Origin: Glycomyces fuscus
GTDB taxonomy: Bacteria; Actinomycetota; Actinomycetes; Streptosporangiales; Streptosporangiaceae
Length of the DNA: 64,000 nucleotides
Direction: 5' to 3'
Assembly (NCBI GenBank): GCA_002529455.1
Contig: NYMS01000006.1
Location: forward strand, 124,001 to 188,000
Part shown: positions 53,129 through 62,274 of the stretch, in pieces
Layout of the letters: every line of letters starts with the position of its first letter
How positions within the stretch are numbered: the first letter of the stretch is position 1
Program-made: the position numbers and the translations under genes
The notes under the pieces: model-generated
Databases searched by the model: none
The model's input: the letters and a program-made list of their open reading frames with translations, nothing else
Told to the model about the DNA's origin: nothing

Positions 53129-54475
53129 TCAGAGCACCCGCCCGGGGTCGGGGACCGGGACGAGGCGGCCGTCGCAGTCGGCGTACTCCCAGCGCGGCCC
53201 GTGGGCCACGAGTTCGGCGACCGCGCCGACGAGGCGGTCCACGTGCTCCTGCGTCGTTCCCACCCCCAGGCTCGCCCGCACCGCCTGGGTGTGGCCCCCG
53301 GGCAGCAGGTGCCGGGTGAGCGGGTGGGCGCAGAACAGGCCGTCGCGCACCCCGATCCCGTACTCGGCGGACAGGGCGGCGGCGAGCAGTTCGGCGGGCA
53401 GGCCGTCCACGGTGAAGGACACGATGCCCACCCGCGGGTGCTCCCCGCCCCACAGGGTCAGCTCGGTGACGCCGTCGATCCCCGCCAGGCCCGCGCGCAG
53501 CCGCTCCAGCAGCGCCGACTCGCGGACGTGCAGCAGTTCCTGGGTGGCGGGGGCGAGGGCGTCGCAGGCGGCGGCCAGCGCCACGGCGCCCAGCACGTTG
53601 GGGCTGCCCGCCTCGTGCCGCGCGGGCAGGTCGTTCCACAGCACCTCGTGCTCGGTGACCAGCCGCGTGGCCCCGCCTCCGGACAGGTAGGGCGTCGCCT
53701 CGCGCAGCCAGTCGGCGCGCCCGGCCAGCACCCCGGAGCCGAAGGGGGCGTAGAGCTTGTGGGCGGACAGGGCCACGTAGTCGGCGCCGGTCGCCTCCAG
53801 GCTGAAGGGCAGGTGCGGCACGTACTGGGCGGCGTCCACGACCACGCGGGCGTCCTCGGCGTGGGCGGCCTCCACCAGTTCCTCCACCGGCCAGATCTCG
53901 CCGGTGACGTTGGAGGCGGCGGTCACGCACAGCAGGCGCGGGCCCTCGGGGGCCCCGCGCAGCGCGGAGCGGGCGGCCTCCACCGCGGCCTCCGGGGAGG
54001 CGGGCAGCGGCAGTCGCACCACCCGTGCGGCCCGGGAGGCGGGGTGCTCCCAGGGCAGCAGGCTGGCGTGGTGCTCGGACTCGAACACGACCACCGTGCA
54101 GCCCTCGGGCACCGAGCGGGCCAGCAGGTTGAGGGCGTCGGTGGTGCCGCGCACGAACACCACGGCGTCGGCGGGCCGGGAGCGCACGCCCACGAAGCGG
54201 GCGACGCTGCGGCGGGCGCGCTCGTAGGCGTCGGTGCTGACCTGGGAGTGGTGGCCCGCGCCGCGGTGCACGCTGGCGTAGTAGGGCAGCGCCGCGGACA
54301 GGGCGTCGGCCACCGGGGTCAGACACGGGGCGCTGGCCGCGTAGTCGAAGTTGGCGTACTCGACGCGTCCGCCGGTGACCAGGGGGACGCCCTCGTCGGA
54401 GGTGACGACGGTGCACGCGGAGGCGTCGGCCGGGGGCGCGGTGCGGGCGGCGTGGACGGAAACGGCGGTGGACAT
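53129..54475 (-). CDS. Class V aminotransferase / cysteine-desulfurase-like protein
   Basis: 448 residues, PLP-dependent. HRGAGHHSQVSTDAYERARRS near 68 and ESEHHASLLPWE near 130 mark the active site. VVDAAQYVPH near 215 holds the cofactor Asp, and the PLP Lys is in LSAHKLYAPFGSG near 239. The C-terminal domain has GIVSFTVDGLPAELLAAALS. Control by a SAM-IV riboswitch suggests a role in sulfur or methionine metabolism, for example cysteine or selenocysteine lyase chemistry. ATG at 54473-54475 with GGAGAGG seven bases upstream. Exact substrate unknown. Confidence 0.88.
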   Translation of the reverse strand: MSTAVSVHAARTAPPADASACTVVTSDEGVPLVTGGRVEYANFDYAASAPCLTPVADALSAALPYYASVHRGAGHHSQVSTDAYERARRSVARFVGVRSRPADAVVFVRGTTDALNLLARSVPEGCTVVVFESEHHASLLPWEHPASRAARVVRLPLPASPEAAVEAARSALRGAPEGPRLLCVTAASNVTGEIWPVEELVEAAHAEDARVVVDAAQYVPHLPFSLEATGADYVALSAHKLYAPFGSGVLAGRADWLREATPYLSGGGATRLVTEHEVLWNDLPARHEAGSPNVLGAVALAAACDALAPATQELLHVRESALLERLRAGLAGIDGVTELTLWGGEHPRVGIVSFTVDGLPAELLAAALSAEYGIGVRDGLFCAHPLTRHLLPGGHTQAVRASLGVGTTQEHVDRLVGAVAELVAHGPRWEYADCDGRLVPVPDPGRVL

Positions 54476-54479
54476 GGAA

Positions 54480-54517
54480 GCACCTCTCCTACGGGTCGTG
54501 GGACCCGCGGAGGTGTC
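54480..54517 (-). promoter_or_regulatory. Ribosome-binding-site sequestering hairpin
   Basis: On the minus strand CACCTC...GAGGTG pairs around an inner CGGGT/ACCCG stem. The ribosome-binding site GGAGAGG lies in the 3' arm. It directly follows the SAM-IV aptamer and is a plausible translation-control expression platform. Confidence 0.6.
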
Positions 54518-54529
54518 ACTCCGGCAACG

Positions 54530-54655
54530 CCTCAGGGGTCCGCGCTTGTCCGACACGGTCGTGTCGGGACCTGGTCCTCACCCGGGGCACCCCACCGCGG
54601 AAGGAGGGTTGCCGACCAGCTAGCCGGGGCTTGACGCTGGTACTCGTGACCTGCG
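54530..54655 (-). promoter_or_regulatory. SAM-IV riboswitch
   Basis: The minus strand shows GGTCACGAGTACCAGCGTCA, AGCCCCGGCTAGCTGG, CGGCAACCCTCCTTCCGCGG, and GGGGTGCCCCGGGTGAGGAC in order. These match the actinobacterial SAM-IV aptamer as I know it (helix P1, the GGCAACCCTCC junction, then GGTGCCCCGGGTGA). A hairpin GACACGACCGTGTC follows. It should repress the aminotransferase when SAM is plentiful. Confidence 0.9.
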
Positions 54656-54857
54656 AGGCAGGTTAACACAACCGTCCGCCGCGCGGCAGGGGGACGGTGT
54701 GTGTCCCGGGCCACCACCCCGCTTGACAGCGGCGCGCGCGGTGGGGACATACTTGTGCCTGCCTGCCCTCACGCCGCGGGTGTCCGGTTTCCCCCGGCCG
54801 CCCTCCAGGCGCGAGACTCCAGAGCGTCGGAGTTTTCGCGTGCCCCGTGAGCGAGAG
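54656..54857. other. Divergent region between the SAM-IV aptamer and the DUF3870 gene
   Basis: About 200 bases with no credible gene. It should carry the promoter for the minus-strand riboswitch transcript and for the plus-strand catabolic operon. CTTGACAGC at 54723-54731 on the plus strand is a good -35 element; ACATACT at 54747-54753, 16 to 17 bases later, gives a TACT-type -10. I regard this as the likely plus-strand promoter. Confidence 0.5.
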
Positions 54858-55262
54858 GTGTCCACCTTGTACGGTGACGACCGTATCCAGCAGGTCCTGC
54901 GCAATCCCAGGGTCGTCCTGGTGTCCGGCTACGCCCGCCTCCCCGACTCGGTGGCGAGCCACTCCCAGTACCAGCGCCTCGGCGTCGTGCTGGCCGTGGA
55001 CACCGCCGACGGGCGCGTCGTCGCGGCGGACACCACCCTGCTCACCGAGCTGGCCAGGGACTTCTTCCGCGCCCTGGTCGAGGGGGCGTCGGTGACCGAG
55101 GACGCCACCGAGATGGTGCGGCGGGTACAGACCCGGTACGCGGGCCAGTCCGGCGCCGCGCTGACCACCGCCCTCAGACGGTGCCTGGAGACCTACGTCC
55201 AACTCCGCGAGGGCGACCAGCTGCCGGGCGGCCCCGAGGGCGGGGAGGAGGCACACCCGTGA
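54858..55262 (+). CDS. DUF3870 protein
   Basis: 134 residues. VVLVSGYARLPDSVASHSQYQRLGVVLAVDTADGRVVAADT has the DUF3870 pattern; the family is commonly found beside CoA-linked catabolic genes. No enzymatic function is established. GTG at 54858 or TTG at 54867 could be the start; the latter has a well-placed GAGAGG. Its TGA overlaps the next GTG by four bases, so it is the first gene of a coupled operon. Confidence 0.72.
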   Translation: MSTLYGDDRIQQVLRNPRVVLVSGYARLPDSVASHSQYQRLGVVLAVDTADGRVVAADTTLLTELARDFFRALVEGASVTEDATEMVRRVQTRYAGQSGAALTTALRRCLETYVQLREGDQLPGGPEGGEEAHP

Positions 55263-56548
55263 CCGACGACCTCTCCCCCACCGGGGCCGGAGCCGGGGCC
55301 CGGACCGAAGGCGGGACCGCGCCGCTGCCGCTGGCGGGCGTGCGCGTCGCCGACCTGTCCCGCGTCCTGGCGGGCCCCTACGCCACCATGCTGCTCGCCG
55401 ACATGGGCGCCGAGGTGGTCAAGGTGGAACAGCCCGGACGCGGCGACGACACCCGCTCCTGGGGCCCGCCCTGGGCCGGGGAGGCCGGGCAGGAGGGGCA
55501 GGGCCCCGGCGAGGCCGCCTACTTCCTGTCCGTGAACCGCAACAAGCGCAGCCTGGCCGTGGACCTGAAGGACCCCGAGGGCCTGGCCGCGGTACGGGAG
55601 CTGTGCGCGGCCTCCGACGTGGTCATCCAGAACTTCCGGCCCGGGGTGATCGACCGGCTCGGACTCGGCTACGAGGCCGTCAGCGCCCGCAACCCGGCCG
55701 TCGTGTACTGCTCGGTGAGCGGGTTCGGGCCCGAGCACGAGCCCGCGACGCGCCCCGGCTTCGACATCGTGGTGCAGGCCGAGAGCGGGCTCATGGCCAC
55801 CACCGGGCCCGCCGGGGGACCGGCGAGCAAGGTGGGCGTGGCCCTGACCGACGTGCTCACCGGGCTCAACGCCGCCGTGGGCGTCCTCGGCGCGCTCATG
55901 CGGGCCCGCGCCACCGGGCGCGGGGAGAACATCAGCGTGTCGCTGATCAACTCCACCCTGTCCGGCCTGGTCAACCTCACCCAGCAGGCGCTGGTGACGG
56001 GGGTGGAGCCCGCCCGGGTCGGCAACGCGCACACCACGATCGTGCCCTACCAGGCCTTTCCCACGGCGGACGCCGAGATCGTCGTCGCCGCCGGGAACGA
56101 CGCCCTGTACCAGCGGCTGTGCGCGGCCCTGGACCGCCCCGACCTGGGCGCGGACCCGCGCTACGCCACCAACCCCGGCCGGGTGGCGCACCGGGAGGAG
56201 CTGGTCGGCGCGCTGTCGCAGACCCTGCGCTCCCGGCCCGCCGACCACTGGATGGAGCTGCTGGTGGGGGCCGGGGTACCGGTGGGGCGGGTGCGCGGGG
56301 TGCTCGACGCGCTGCGCACCGCCGACGCCAGCGGCGACGACGTCCTGCGCACCGTGGAGCACCCCACCGCCGGCCTGATCGAACAGGTCCGCGCGGGGTT
56401 CCGGCTGGAGGGCTCCCCGCCGCCGCTCACCGCGCCGCCGCTGCTGGGGCAGCACTCCCGGCAGGTCCTGTCCGAGCTCGGCGTGGACGGGGCCGCCGTG
56501 GACGCGATGATCGCGCGCGGCACCGTCCAGCAGCCCGACCCGACCTGA
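55259..56548 (+). CDS. Class III (CaiB/BaiF) CoA-transferase
   Basis: 429 residues. LAGVRVADLSRVLAGPYATM near 24-43, ADMGAEVVKVEQPGRGDDTR near 47-66, and SVNRNKRSLAVDLKDPEG near 92 are family blocks. The catalytic Asp is in PGFDIVVQAESG near 169. These enzymes move CoA between carboxylic acids through an Asp-CoA anhydride. With the downstream glutaryl-CoA-dehydrogenase-like gene, glutarate (using a succinyl-CoA-type donor) is the likely substrate, by analogy with succinyl-CoA:glutarate CoA-transferase. The start is coupled to the DUF3870 gene. Confidence 0.88.
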   Translation: MTDDLSPTGAGAGARTEGGTAPLPLAGVRVADLSRVLAGPYATMLLADMGAEVVKVEQPGRGDDTRSWGPPWAGEAGQEGQGPGEAAYFLSVNRNKRSLAVDLKDPEGLAAVRELCAASDVVIQNFRPGVIDRLGLGYEAVSARNPAVVYCSVSGFGPEHEPATRPGFDIVVQAESGLMATTGPAGGPASKVGVALTDVLTGLNAAVGVLGALMRARATGRGENISVSLINSTLSGLVNLTQQALVTGVEPARVGNAHTTIVPYQAFPTADAEIVVAAGNDALYQRLCAALDRPDLGADPRYATNPGRVAHREELVGALSQTLRSRPADHWMELLVGAGVPVGRVRGVLDALRTADASGDDVLRTVEHPTAGLIEQVRAGFRLEGSPPPLTAPPLLGQHSRQVLSELGVDGAAVDAMIARGTVQQPDPT

Positions 56549-56552
56549 CGCC

Positions 56553-56582
56553 CCGGGCGGTTCCCGCGCCGGAACCGCCCGG
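56553..56582 (+). terminator. Hairpin between CoA-transferase and dehydrogenase genes
   Basis: A 12-bp perfect stem, CCGGGCGGTTCC (56553-56564) with 56571-56582, around a six-base loop, four bases after the CoA-transferase stop. No U tract. It may cause partial termination, so the dehydrogenase could be expressed at a different level or from its own promoter. Confidence 0.7.
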
Positions 56583-56686
56583 CCGCGCCGAGGCGCCCGC
56601 CCGGGCCCCGCGCCCGGCCCGAGACGCACCCGCCCGACTCCCGCACGGCCGCACCGGCCGCCGGTACCACGAAGGGACCACCCACC

Positions 56687-57877
56687 ATGAGCGACTCCCG
56701 CAAGCCCGCCGCCCCGGACCCGCGCGACTTCCTGGCCGTGGACGCCGACCTGTCCGACACCGAGCGCGACGTCCGCGACGCCGTACGCGACTTCGCCGCG
56801 CGCGAGCTGGCGCCGAACGTGGCCGAGTGGTTCGAGGCGGGCACCCTTCCCGACCCGCGCGGGCTGGCCAGGGCCTTCGGTGACCTGGGGGTGCTGGGCA
56901 TGCACCTGGAGGGCTACGGCTGCGGCGGCTCCAGCGCGGTCGCCTACGGCCTGGCCTGCCGCGAACTGGAGGCCGTCGACTCGGGCCTGCGCAGCTTCGT
57001 GTCGGTGCAGGGCTCGCTGGCGATGGCGGCCATCCACAAGTTCGGCTCCGAGGAGCAGAAGGGGGCGTGGCTGCCGCGCATGGCCGCCGGTGAGGCGATC
57101 GGCTGCTTCGGGCTGACCGAGCCCGACTCCGGCTCCGACCCGGGGTCGATGCGCACCCGGGCCCGCAGGGACGGGTCGGACTGGGTGCTCGACGGCACCA
57201 AGATGTGGATCACCAACGGCTCGGTCGCGGACGTGGCCGTGGTGTGGGCCGCCACCGACGAGGGCGTGCGCGGGTTCGTGGTGCCCGCCGACACGCCCGG
57301 GTTCTCGGCCAACGTCATCCACCGGAAGCTGTCGCTGCGCGCGTCCATCACCTCCGAACTGGTGCTGGAGGGCGTGCGGCTGCCCGCCGACGCGGTGCTG
57401 CCGCGGTCCCGCGGCCTGGGCTCGCCGCTGTCGTGCCTGAACGAGGCCCGCTACGGCATCGTGTGGGGCGCGGCCGGAGCCGCGCGCGCCTGCTACGAGG
57501 CGGCCCTGGAGTACGCGCTCAGCCGCGAGCAGTTCGGCCGGCCGATCGCCGGGTTCCAGCTGACCCAGCGCAAGCTCGCCGACATGGTGGTGGACGTCAA
57601 CCAGGCGTCCATGACCGCGCTGCGGATCGGGCGCCTGAAGGACGGGGGCCGGTGCCACCACAACCACGTGAGCTTCGGCAAGCTCTCGTGCGTGGCCGCC
57701 GCCCAGCGGGTGGCCGCGGCGGCGCGCTCGGTGCACGGCGCCAACGGCATCACCCTGGAGTACCCGGTGATGCGGCACATGCTGAACCTGGAGACGGTCG
57801 CCACCTACGAGGGCACCGAGGAGATCCACGCGCTCAGCATCGGCCAGGCGGTGACGGGGATCTCCGCCTTCCGGTGA
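56687..57877 (+). CDS. Glutaryl-CoA dehydrogenase-like acyl-CoA dehydrogenase
   Basis: 396 residues, FAD-dependent. GLRSFVSVQGSLAM near 98-111, GCFGLTEPDSGSDPGSM near 140-156, and LRASITSELVLEGVRLP resemble glutaryl-CoA dehydrogenase more than other family members. The catalytic Glu is E375 in TYEGTEEIHALSIGQAVTGI, and the ARYGIVWGAAGAARACYEAAL block is also typical. The predicted reaction is oxidation and decarboxylation of glutaryl-CoA to crotonyl-CoA. It follows the CoA-transferase gene after 138 bases. Decarboxylating activity cannot be proven from the sequence alone. Confidence 0.87.
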   Translation: MSDSRKPAAPDPRDFLAVDADLSDTERDVRDAVRDFAARELAPNVAEWFEAGTLPDPRGLARAFGDLGVLGMHLEGYGCGGSSAVAYGLACRELEAVDSGLRSFVSVQGSLAMAAIHKFGSEEQKGAWLPRMAAGEAIGCFGLTEPDSGSDPGSMRTRARRDGSDWVLDGTKMWITNGSVADVAVVWAATDEGVRGFVVPADTPGFSANVIHRKLSLRASITSELVLEGVRLPADAVLPRSRGLGSPLSCLNEARYGIVWGAAGAARACYEAALEYALSREQFGRPIAGFQLTQRKLADMVVDVNQASMTALRIGRLKDGGRCHHNHVSFGKLSCVAAAQRVAAAARSVHGANGITLEYPVMRHMLNLETVATYEGTEEIHALSIGQAVTGISAFR

Positions 57878-57888
57878 ACCGCGCCCCC

Positions 57889-57939
57889 GGTCCCCCGCTC
57901 CGCCCCGGCCCGTGTCCGGGCGCCCGGGGAGCGGGGACC
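57889..57939 (+). terminator. Long hairpin after the dehydrogenase gene
   Basis: GGTCCCCCGCTCC (57889-57901) pairs with GGAGCGGGGACC (57928-57939) with one bulged base; the intervening 26 bases contain a further GC hairpin. It begins 11 bases after the stop. No U tract. Confidence 0.6.
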
Positions 57940-58076
57940 GCCCCCCGACGGTCGGCGCGGACCCGGGGGTCCGGGGCCGGTCGGCGGGGACTCGTCGCGG
58001 TATGTGCGCCTCCCCGGTGCCGTCGGGCGCGCGCAGCCACCAGAATGGGGAGCAGCCGAGCGAGGGAGTTGCCGAG

Positions 58077-58544
58077 ATGGGGAACGAGCCGACGAAGCGG
58101 TTCGAGATGACGGGACTGCGGCGGGTCGCCAACGCCGTCGTCAGCGGCTTCGTCAAGTACGGGGTGTGTGCGCCCGAGGCGCACCTGCTCACCACGCGTG
58201 GGCGCAAGTCGGGCTTCCTGCGCACCATTCCGCTCAGTGTGCTGGACAGTGACCGCGGCCGGTTCCTGGTCTCGCCCTACGGGCAGGCCGACTGGGTCCG
58301 CAACCTGCGCAAGGACGGTTTCGCGACGCTGCGCCAGGGCGGCTGGATCGAGCTGATCAGCGTGCGCGAGCTGGAAGGCGAGGAGGCCGCCCCGCTGCTC
58401 AAGGAGTACGTGAACCACCCGCGCGCCGCCGTGGTGGGCCCGTACTTCGAGGCGCCGCCGGACGCCCCCGAGGAGGCGTTCGCGGCCGAGGCCGACCGCC
58501 ACCCGGTGTTCGAGATCGTGCGCTCGACCACGATCCGCATCTGA
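58077..58544 (+). CDS. Deazaflavin (F420)-dependent nitroreductase-family protein
   Basis: 155 residues, split-barrel fold. LLTTRGRKSGFLRTIPLSVL near 39-58 and SPYGQADWVRNLRKDG near 66-81 match the DUF385/Ddn-like family, which binds cofactor F420 or related flavins. ATG at 58077 has GAGGGAG upstream. The substrate is unknown. It is separate from the CoA operon by a hairpin and 199 bases. Confidence 0.87.
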   Translation: MGNEPTKRFEMTGLRRVANAVVSGFVKYGVCAPEAHLLTTRGRKSGFLRTIPLSVLDSDRGRFLVSPYGQADWVRNLRKDGFATLRQGGWIELISVRELEGEEAAPLLKEYVNHPRAAVVGPYFEAPPDAPEEAFAAEADRHPVFEIVRSTTIRI

Positions 58545-58554
58545 CCGGAGCGCA

Positions 58555-58591
58555 CGGGCCCCGGGCTCCCCGCGCGGGCGCCCGGGGCCCG
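58555..58591. terminator. Hairpin between convergent genes
   Basis: A 12-bp stem, CGGGCCCCGGGC (58555-58566) with 58580-58591, around a 13-base loop, between the F420-type gene and relA. Confidence 0.65.
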
Positions 58592-58646
58592 GCCGTGTCC
58601 GCGCGGCCCCGGGCGCGCGACCGCTCCTCCCCGCCTCCCGGCGGGG

Positions 58647-61112
58647 TCAGTTGCGGACGCGGTAGACGTCGTAGACGCCGTCCACGCCCCGCACCGCGCG
58701 CAGCACGCTGCCCAGGTGGGCGGGGTCGGCCATCTCGAAGGTGAAGCGGCTCTGCGCCACGCGGTCGCGGCTGGTCTGGACGGTCGCGGACAGGATGTTG
58801 ACGTGCTGGTCGGACAGCACCCGTGTGATGTCCGACAGCAGCCGGGACCTGTCCAGGGCCTCCACGTGCAGCGCCACCAGGAACATGGAGTCCTCGGTGG
58901 GCGACCACTCCACCTTGACCATGCGGTCGGTGTCCAGCGTCGCGGTGTTCACGCAGTCCCGGCGGTGCACCGACACTCCGTTGCCCCGCGTCACGAAGCC
59001 GACGATCTCGTCGCCCGGCACGGGGGTACAGCACTTGGACAGGCGCGCCCACACGTCGGCGTCGCCCTCCACCACCACGCCGGGGTTGCCGTGCTGGCGC
59101 TGGCGGGTGGCCGCCTTGCTGGGCAGCGCCGACTCGGCGATGTCCTCGGTGTGGCTCTCCAGGCCGCCCATGGAGTCGACGAGCTTGCCGACCACGTGCT
59201 GGGCGCTGACCTGGCGCTCCCCCACGGCCGCGTACAGCGAGTCCACGTCCGGGTAGCGCAGGTCGCTGGCCAGTCCGATGATCGCCTCACCGCTGAACAG
59301 GCGCTTGACCGGGAGCTCCTGCTTGCGCATGACCTTGGCGATCTCGTCCTTGCCCTGCTCGATGGCGGCCTCGCGGCGCTCCTTGGTGAACCAGTGCCGG
59401 ATCTTGTTGCGGGCCCGGGCGCTCTTGACGAAGTTCAGCCAGTCCCGGCTGGGCCCGGCGTCGGGTGTCTTGGAGGTGAGGATCTCCACCGTCTCGCCGT
59501 TGTGCAGCTCGTTCTCCAGAGGCACGAGGCGGCCGTTGATGCGGGCGCCCACGGTGCGGTGGCCGACCTCGGTGTGCACGGCGTAGGCGAAGTCCACGGC
59601 GGTGGCGCCCTGCGGCAGCGAGATGACGTCGCCGCCCGGGGTGAAGACGAACACCTCCTGCACCGACAGGTCGAAGCGCAGCGACTCCAGGAACTCGCCC
59701 GGGTCCTTGGTCTCCTGCTGCCAGTCGATGAGCTGGCGCAGCCACTGCATGTCGGAGCCGCCACGGGGCTTGCTCTCGCCCCTGTTGCCCCGGTCCTCCT
59801 TGTACTTCCAGTGCGCGGCGATACCGTACTCGGCGCGCCGGTGCATCGCGCGCGTACGGATCTGGAGCTCGACCGGGTTGCCCGAGGGCCCTATGACCGT
59901 CGTGTGCAGCGACTGGTACATGTTGAACTTGGGCATCGCGATGTAGTCCTTGAACCGCCCGGGCACCGGGTTCCACCGCGCGTGGATGGTCCCCAGCGCC
60001 GCGTAGCAGTCGCGGACGCTGTCCACCAGGACCCGCACGGCGATGAGGTCGTAGATCTCGTCGAAGCCGCAGTTGCGGGCGATCATCTTCTGGTAGATCG
60101 AGTAGTAGTGCTTGGGCCGCCCGCGCACGGTGGCCTTGAGCTTGGACTCGCGCAGGTCGGCCGAGACCGCCTCGATGACCTCCTGGAGGTAGACGTCGCG
60201 GCGCGGGGCGCGCTCGGACACCAGGCGGGCGATCTCGTCGAAGCGCTTGGGGTAGAGGGTGGCGAAGGCCAGGTCCTCCAGCTCCCACTTGATGGTGTTC
60301 ATGCCCAGCCGGTGGGCGAGGGGGGCGAAGATCTCCAGGGTCTCGCGCGCCTTCTTCTCCCGTTTGGCGCGGGAGGGCAGGTAGCGCAGGGTGCGCATGT
60401 TGTGCAGCCGGTCGCACAGCTTGATGACCAGCACGCGGATGTCGCGGGCCATGGCCACGACCATCTTGCGCACGGTCTCGGCCTGGGTGGCCTCGCCGTA
60501 CTTGACCTTGTCGAGCTTGGTGACCCCGTCGACCAGCTCGGCGATCTCGTCGCCGAAGTCGGCGCGCAGCTCGCCCAGGGAGTAGTCGGTGTCCTCGACG
60601 GTGTCGTGCAGGAGGGCGGCCGCCAGGGTGGCCTCCTGCATGCCCAGCTCGGCGAGGATCGTGGCGACGGCGAGCGGATGGGTGATGTAGGGGTCACCGC
60701 TCTTGCGCTTCTGGTCGCGGTGGTGGTGGGCGGCGACCTCGTAGGCGCGCTCGACCAGCCGCACGTCCACCTTGGGGTGGGTGGCCCGCACCGTCTTGAT
60801 CAGTGGTTCGAGCACCGGGTTCATCGTCACTCCCCGCTGGGCGCCGAGTCGGGCGAGCCTTCTGCGTACTCGCACCGTGGAGGGCGTGGTGGAGGGGGAC
60901 GGCTGGCGCGTGGCCCCCGCTCCGGAGACGTCGGAGGGCGCCGCTCCGTTCGCGGCGCCCTCCGGCCGGTCTCCCTGTGGTCTTGTGGCGGCGTCCTGCG
61001 CGCCGGTTCCGCCCGTGCGCCCCTGGGGCGCGTCCGGCCGCGGTTCCTGGGAGGCGTCCCGCCGCGTCTCGCCCACCGGTACCGCCCCGGTCGAGACCAC
61101 TTCGCTTGGCAT
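58647..61112 (-). CDS. relA: Bifunctional (p)ppGpp synthetase/hydrolase
   Basis: 821 residues. A Pro/Arg/Gly-rich extension (1-95) is followed by an HD hydrolase domain, intact with [14 protein letters not shown] near 160-173. The synthetase domain has [18 protein letters not shown] near 383-400, and its RFKD motif is that of bifunctional enzymes. TGS ([14 protein letters not shown] near 484), a zinc/CC domain ([15 protein letters not shown]), and a C-terminal ACT domain follow. ATG at 61110-61112 with GGGAGGTA. It makes and degrades the stringent alarmone. A TAGACT -10-like box precedes it on the minus strand near 61233. Confidence 0.96.
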   Translation of the reverse strand: MPSEVVSTGAVPVGETRRDASQEPRPDAPQGRTGGTGAQDAATRPQGDRPEGAANGAAPSDVSGAGATRQPSPSTTPSTVRVRRRLARLGAQRGVTMNPVLEPLIKTVRATHPKVDVRLVERAYEVAAHHHRDQKRKSGDPYITHPLAVATILAELGMQEATLAAALLHDTVEDTDYSLGELRADFGDEIAELVDGVTKLDKVKYGEATQAETVRKMVVAMARDIRVLVIKLCDRLHNMRTLRYLPSRAKREKKARETLEIFAPLAHRLGMNTIKWELEDLAFATLYPKRFDEIARLVSERAPRRDVYLQEVIEAVSADLRESKLKATVRGRPKHYYSIYQKMIARNCGFDEIYDLIAVRVLVDSVRDCYAALGTIHARWNPVPGRFKDYIAMPKFNMYQSLHTTVIGPSGNPVELQIRTRAMHRRAEYGIAAHWKYKEDRGNRGESKPRGGSDMQWLRQLIDWQQETKDPGEFLESLRFDLSVQEVFVFTPGGDVISLPQGATAVDFAYAVHTEVGHRTVGARINGRLVPLENELHNGETVEILTSKTPDAGPSRDWLNFVKSARARNKIRHWFTKERREAAIEQGKDEIAKVMRKQELPVKRLFSGEAIIGLASDLRYPDVDSLYAAVGERQVSAQHVVGKLVDSMGGLESHTEDIAESALPSKAATRQRQHGNPGVVVEGDADVWARLSKCCTPVPGDEIVGFVTRGNGVSVHRRDCVNTATLDTDRMVKVEWSPTEDSMFLVALHVEALDRSRLLSDITRVLSDQHVNILSATVQTSRDRVAQSRFTFEMADPAHLGSVLRAVRGVDGVYDVYRVRN

Positions 61113-61413
61113 GCCTACCTCCCGCGGATCCGTCCGGTCGCGCGGGCGCCGTCAGCGCCGCCCGGCTCCACCGGTGCACGTGCGTGTCATCAGGGCCAGT
61201 CGTGACGTGGCCGCCGCGGTACCTCTCCCACCAGTCTAGTGGGGCCCTCCCCGGTGGGAACGGCCTCGGCCTCCCCGCCCCCGCCGCGCCCGGCGGCGGG
61301 TGTGACACTGGCCACCGGGGGCTCACCCCCGGTGGTGGAGTACGTCAACGATGACGGGCCGTCGCGCATTCCCCCGCGGGGAGGGGCGACGGCCGCGGCG
61401 CGGGTCGGCCGGA
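61113..61413. other. apt-relA intergenic region
   Basis: 301 bases without a gene. It holds a terminator hairpin for apt (61312-61335) and a possible relA promoter with TAGACT on the minus strand near 61233. Thus apt and relA are probably separate transcripts. Confidence 0.6.
61312..61335 (-). terminator. Hairpin after apt
   Basis: A 10-bp perfect stem, CCACCGGGGG (61312-61321) with 61326-61335, loop CTCA, about 80 bases beyond the apt stop. No U tract. Confidence 0.65.
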
Positions 61414-61968
61414 TCAGACCGTGAGGAGGGTGTGCAGCTCCACGTCGGGCACCCTGTCCCGTCCCCGGAGCGCGGTGAGCTCCATCAGGACGGAGAATCC
61501 CACGACCGTACCACCCGCCTTGCGGACCAGGTCCACCGCGGCCCTGCCGGTGCCGCCGGTGGCGAGGACGTCGTCGACGATCAGCACACGGCTGCCCGGG
61601 GAGACCGCGTCGGCGTGGATCTCGACGGTCGCGGTGCCGTACTCCAGATCATAGGCCTGCCCGATGGTCCGCGAGGGCAGTTTCCCGGCTTTGCGCGCGG
61701 GGACGAAGCCGGAGCCCAGAGCCATGGCGACCGGGGCGCCGAAGATGAACCCGCGCGCCTCCAGTCCGACCACGTGGTCCACCCCGGCGGCGCGGAAGGG
61801 CGCGGCGAGGCCCTCCACGGCGGCGGCGAAGGCCTCCCGGTGGTTGAGCAGCGGCGTGATGTCCTTGAACAGGACGCCTGGCATCGGGAAGTCGGGGACG
61901 TCGCGGATGTGCGCCCGGATGAGTTCCGGGCTCGGGACGGGCGCCGCGGTCGCGGTGTCGTCGGGCAT
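61414..61968 (-). CDS. apt: Adenine phosphoribosyltransferase
   Basis: 184 residues. Salvages adenine with PRPP to AMP. DFPMPGVLFKDITPLL near 26-41, VGLEARGFIFGAPVA near 67 and the PRPP motif VLIVDDVLATGGT near 128-140 are all present. ATG at 61966-61968. It lies in the conserved yajC...apt-relA order, but secD and secF, which normally precede it, are missing. Confidence 0.96.
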   Translation of the reverse strand: MPDDTATAAPVPSPELIRAHIRDVPDFPMPGVLFKDITPLLNHREAFAAAVEGLAAPFRAAGVDHVVGLEARGFIFGAPVAMALGSGFVPARKAGKLPSRTIGQAYDLEYGTATVEIHADAVSPGSRVLIVDDVLATGGTGRAAVDLVRKAGGTVVGFSVLMELTALRGRDRVPDVELHTLLTV

Positions 61969-62047
61969 GTGGGATGGGCCTTCGCTGGGTTCTCGTGTGG
62001 TGGGAGCTGGTGGGGCCGGGCCGTCTGGGCGTCGTCGCCCGACACGG

Positions 62048-62079
62048 CGGTACCGGCCCCCGGGCGGGGGCCGGTACCG
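62048..62079 (-). terminator. Perfect hairpin in the yajC-apt junction
   Basis: A 14-bp stem, CGGTACCGGCCCCC (62048-62061) with 62066-62079, loop GGGC, lying between yajC and apt at the place where secD and secF would be expected. It has no U tract. Confidence 0.75.
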
Positions 62080-62095
62080 GGGTCGGCCGGGCGCG

Positions 62096-62274
62096 GGCCG
62101 AAGCGGAGCACCGGTTCGGGCGCCGGCGGGGTTCTGGAGGTGCCGAAGGCGGGACCGCGAGGAACGAGCCGTCTCACCGCAGGCACCACTGTGCCCGCTT
62201 CAACCCGATTCCCGCCCTTCGGGCGCCCGAACCCGGGCCGAAGCGGAGCACAGGCCCGAGGGGAGTACGTCTAG
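62096..62274 (+). repeat. Dispersed intergenic repeat, full copy 2
   Basis: The body at 62112-62274 aligns to 21359-21521 with about 83% identity. An extra GGCCGAAGCGGAGCAC (62096-62111) precedes it and the same 16 bases recur at 62236-62251, so the unit begins to repeat in tandem. TTCGGGCGCCCGAA near 62219-62232 is a perfect palindrome. The terminal CTAG holds the yajC stop codon. Confidence 0.9.
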
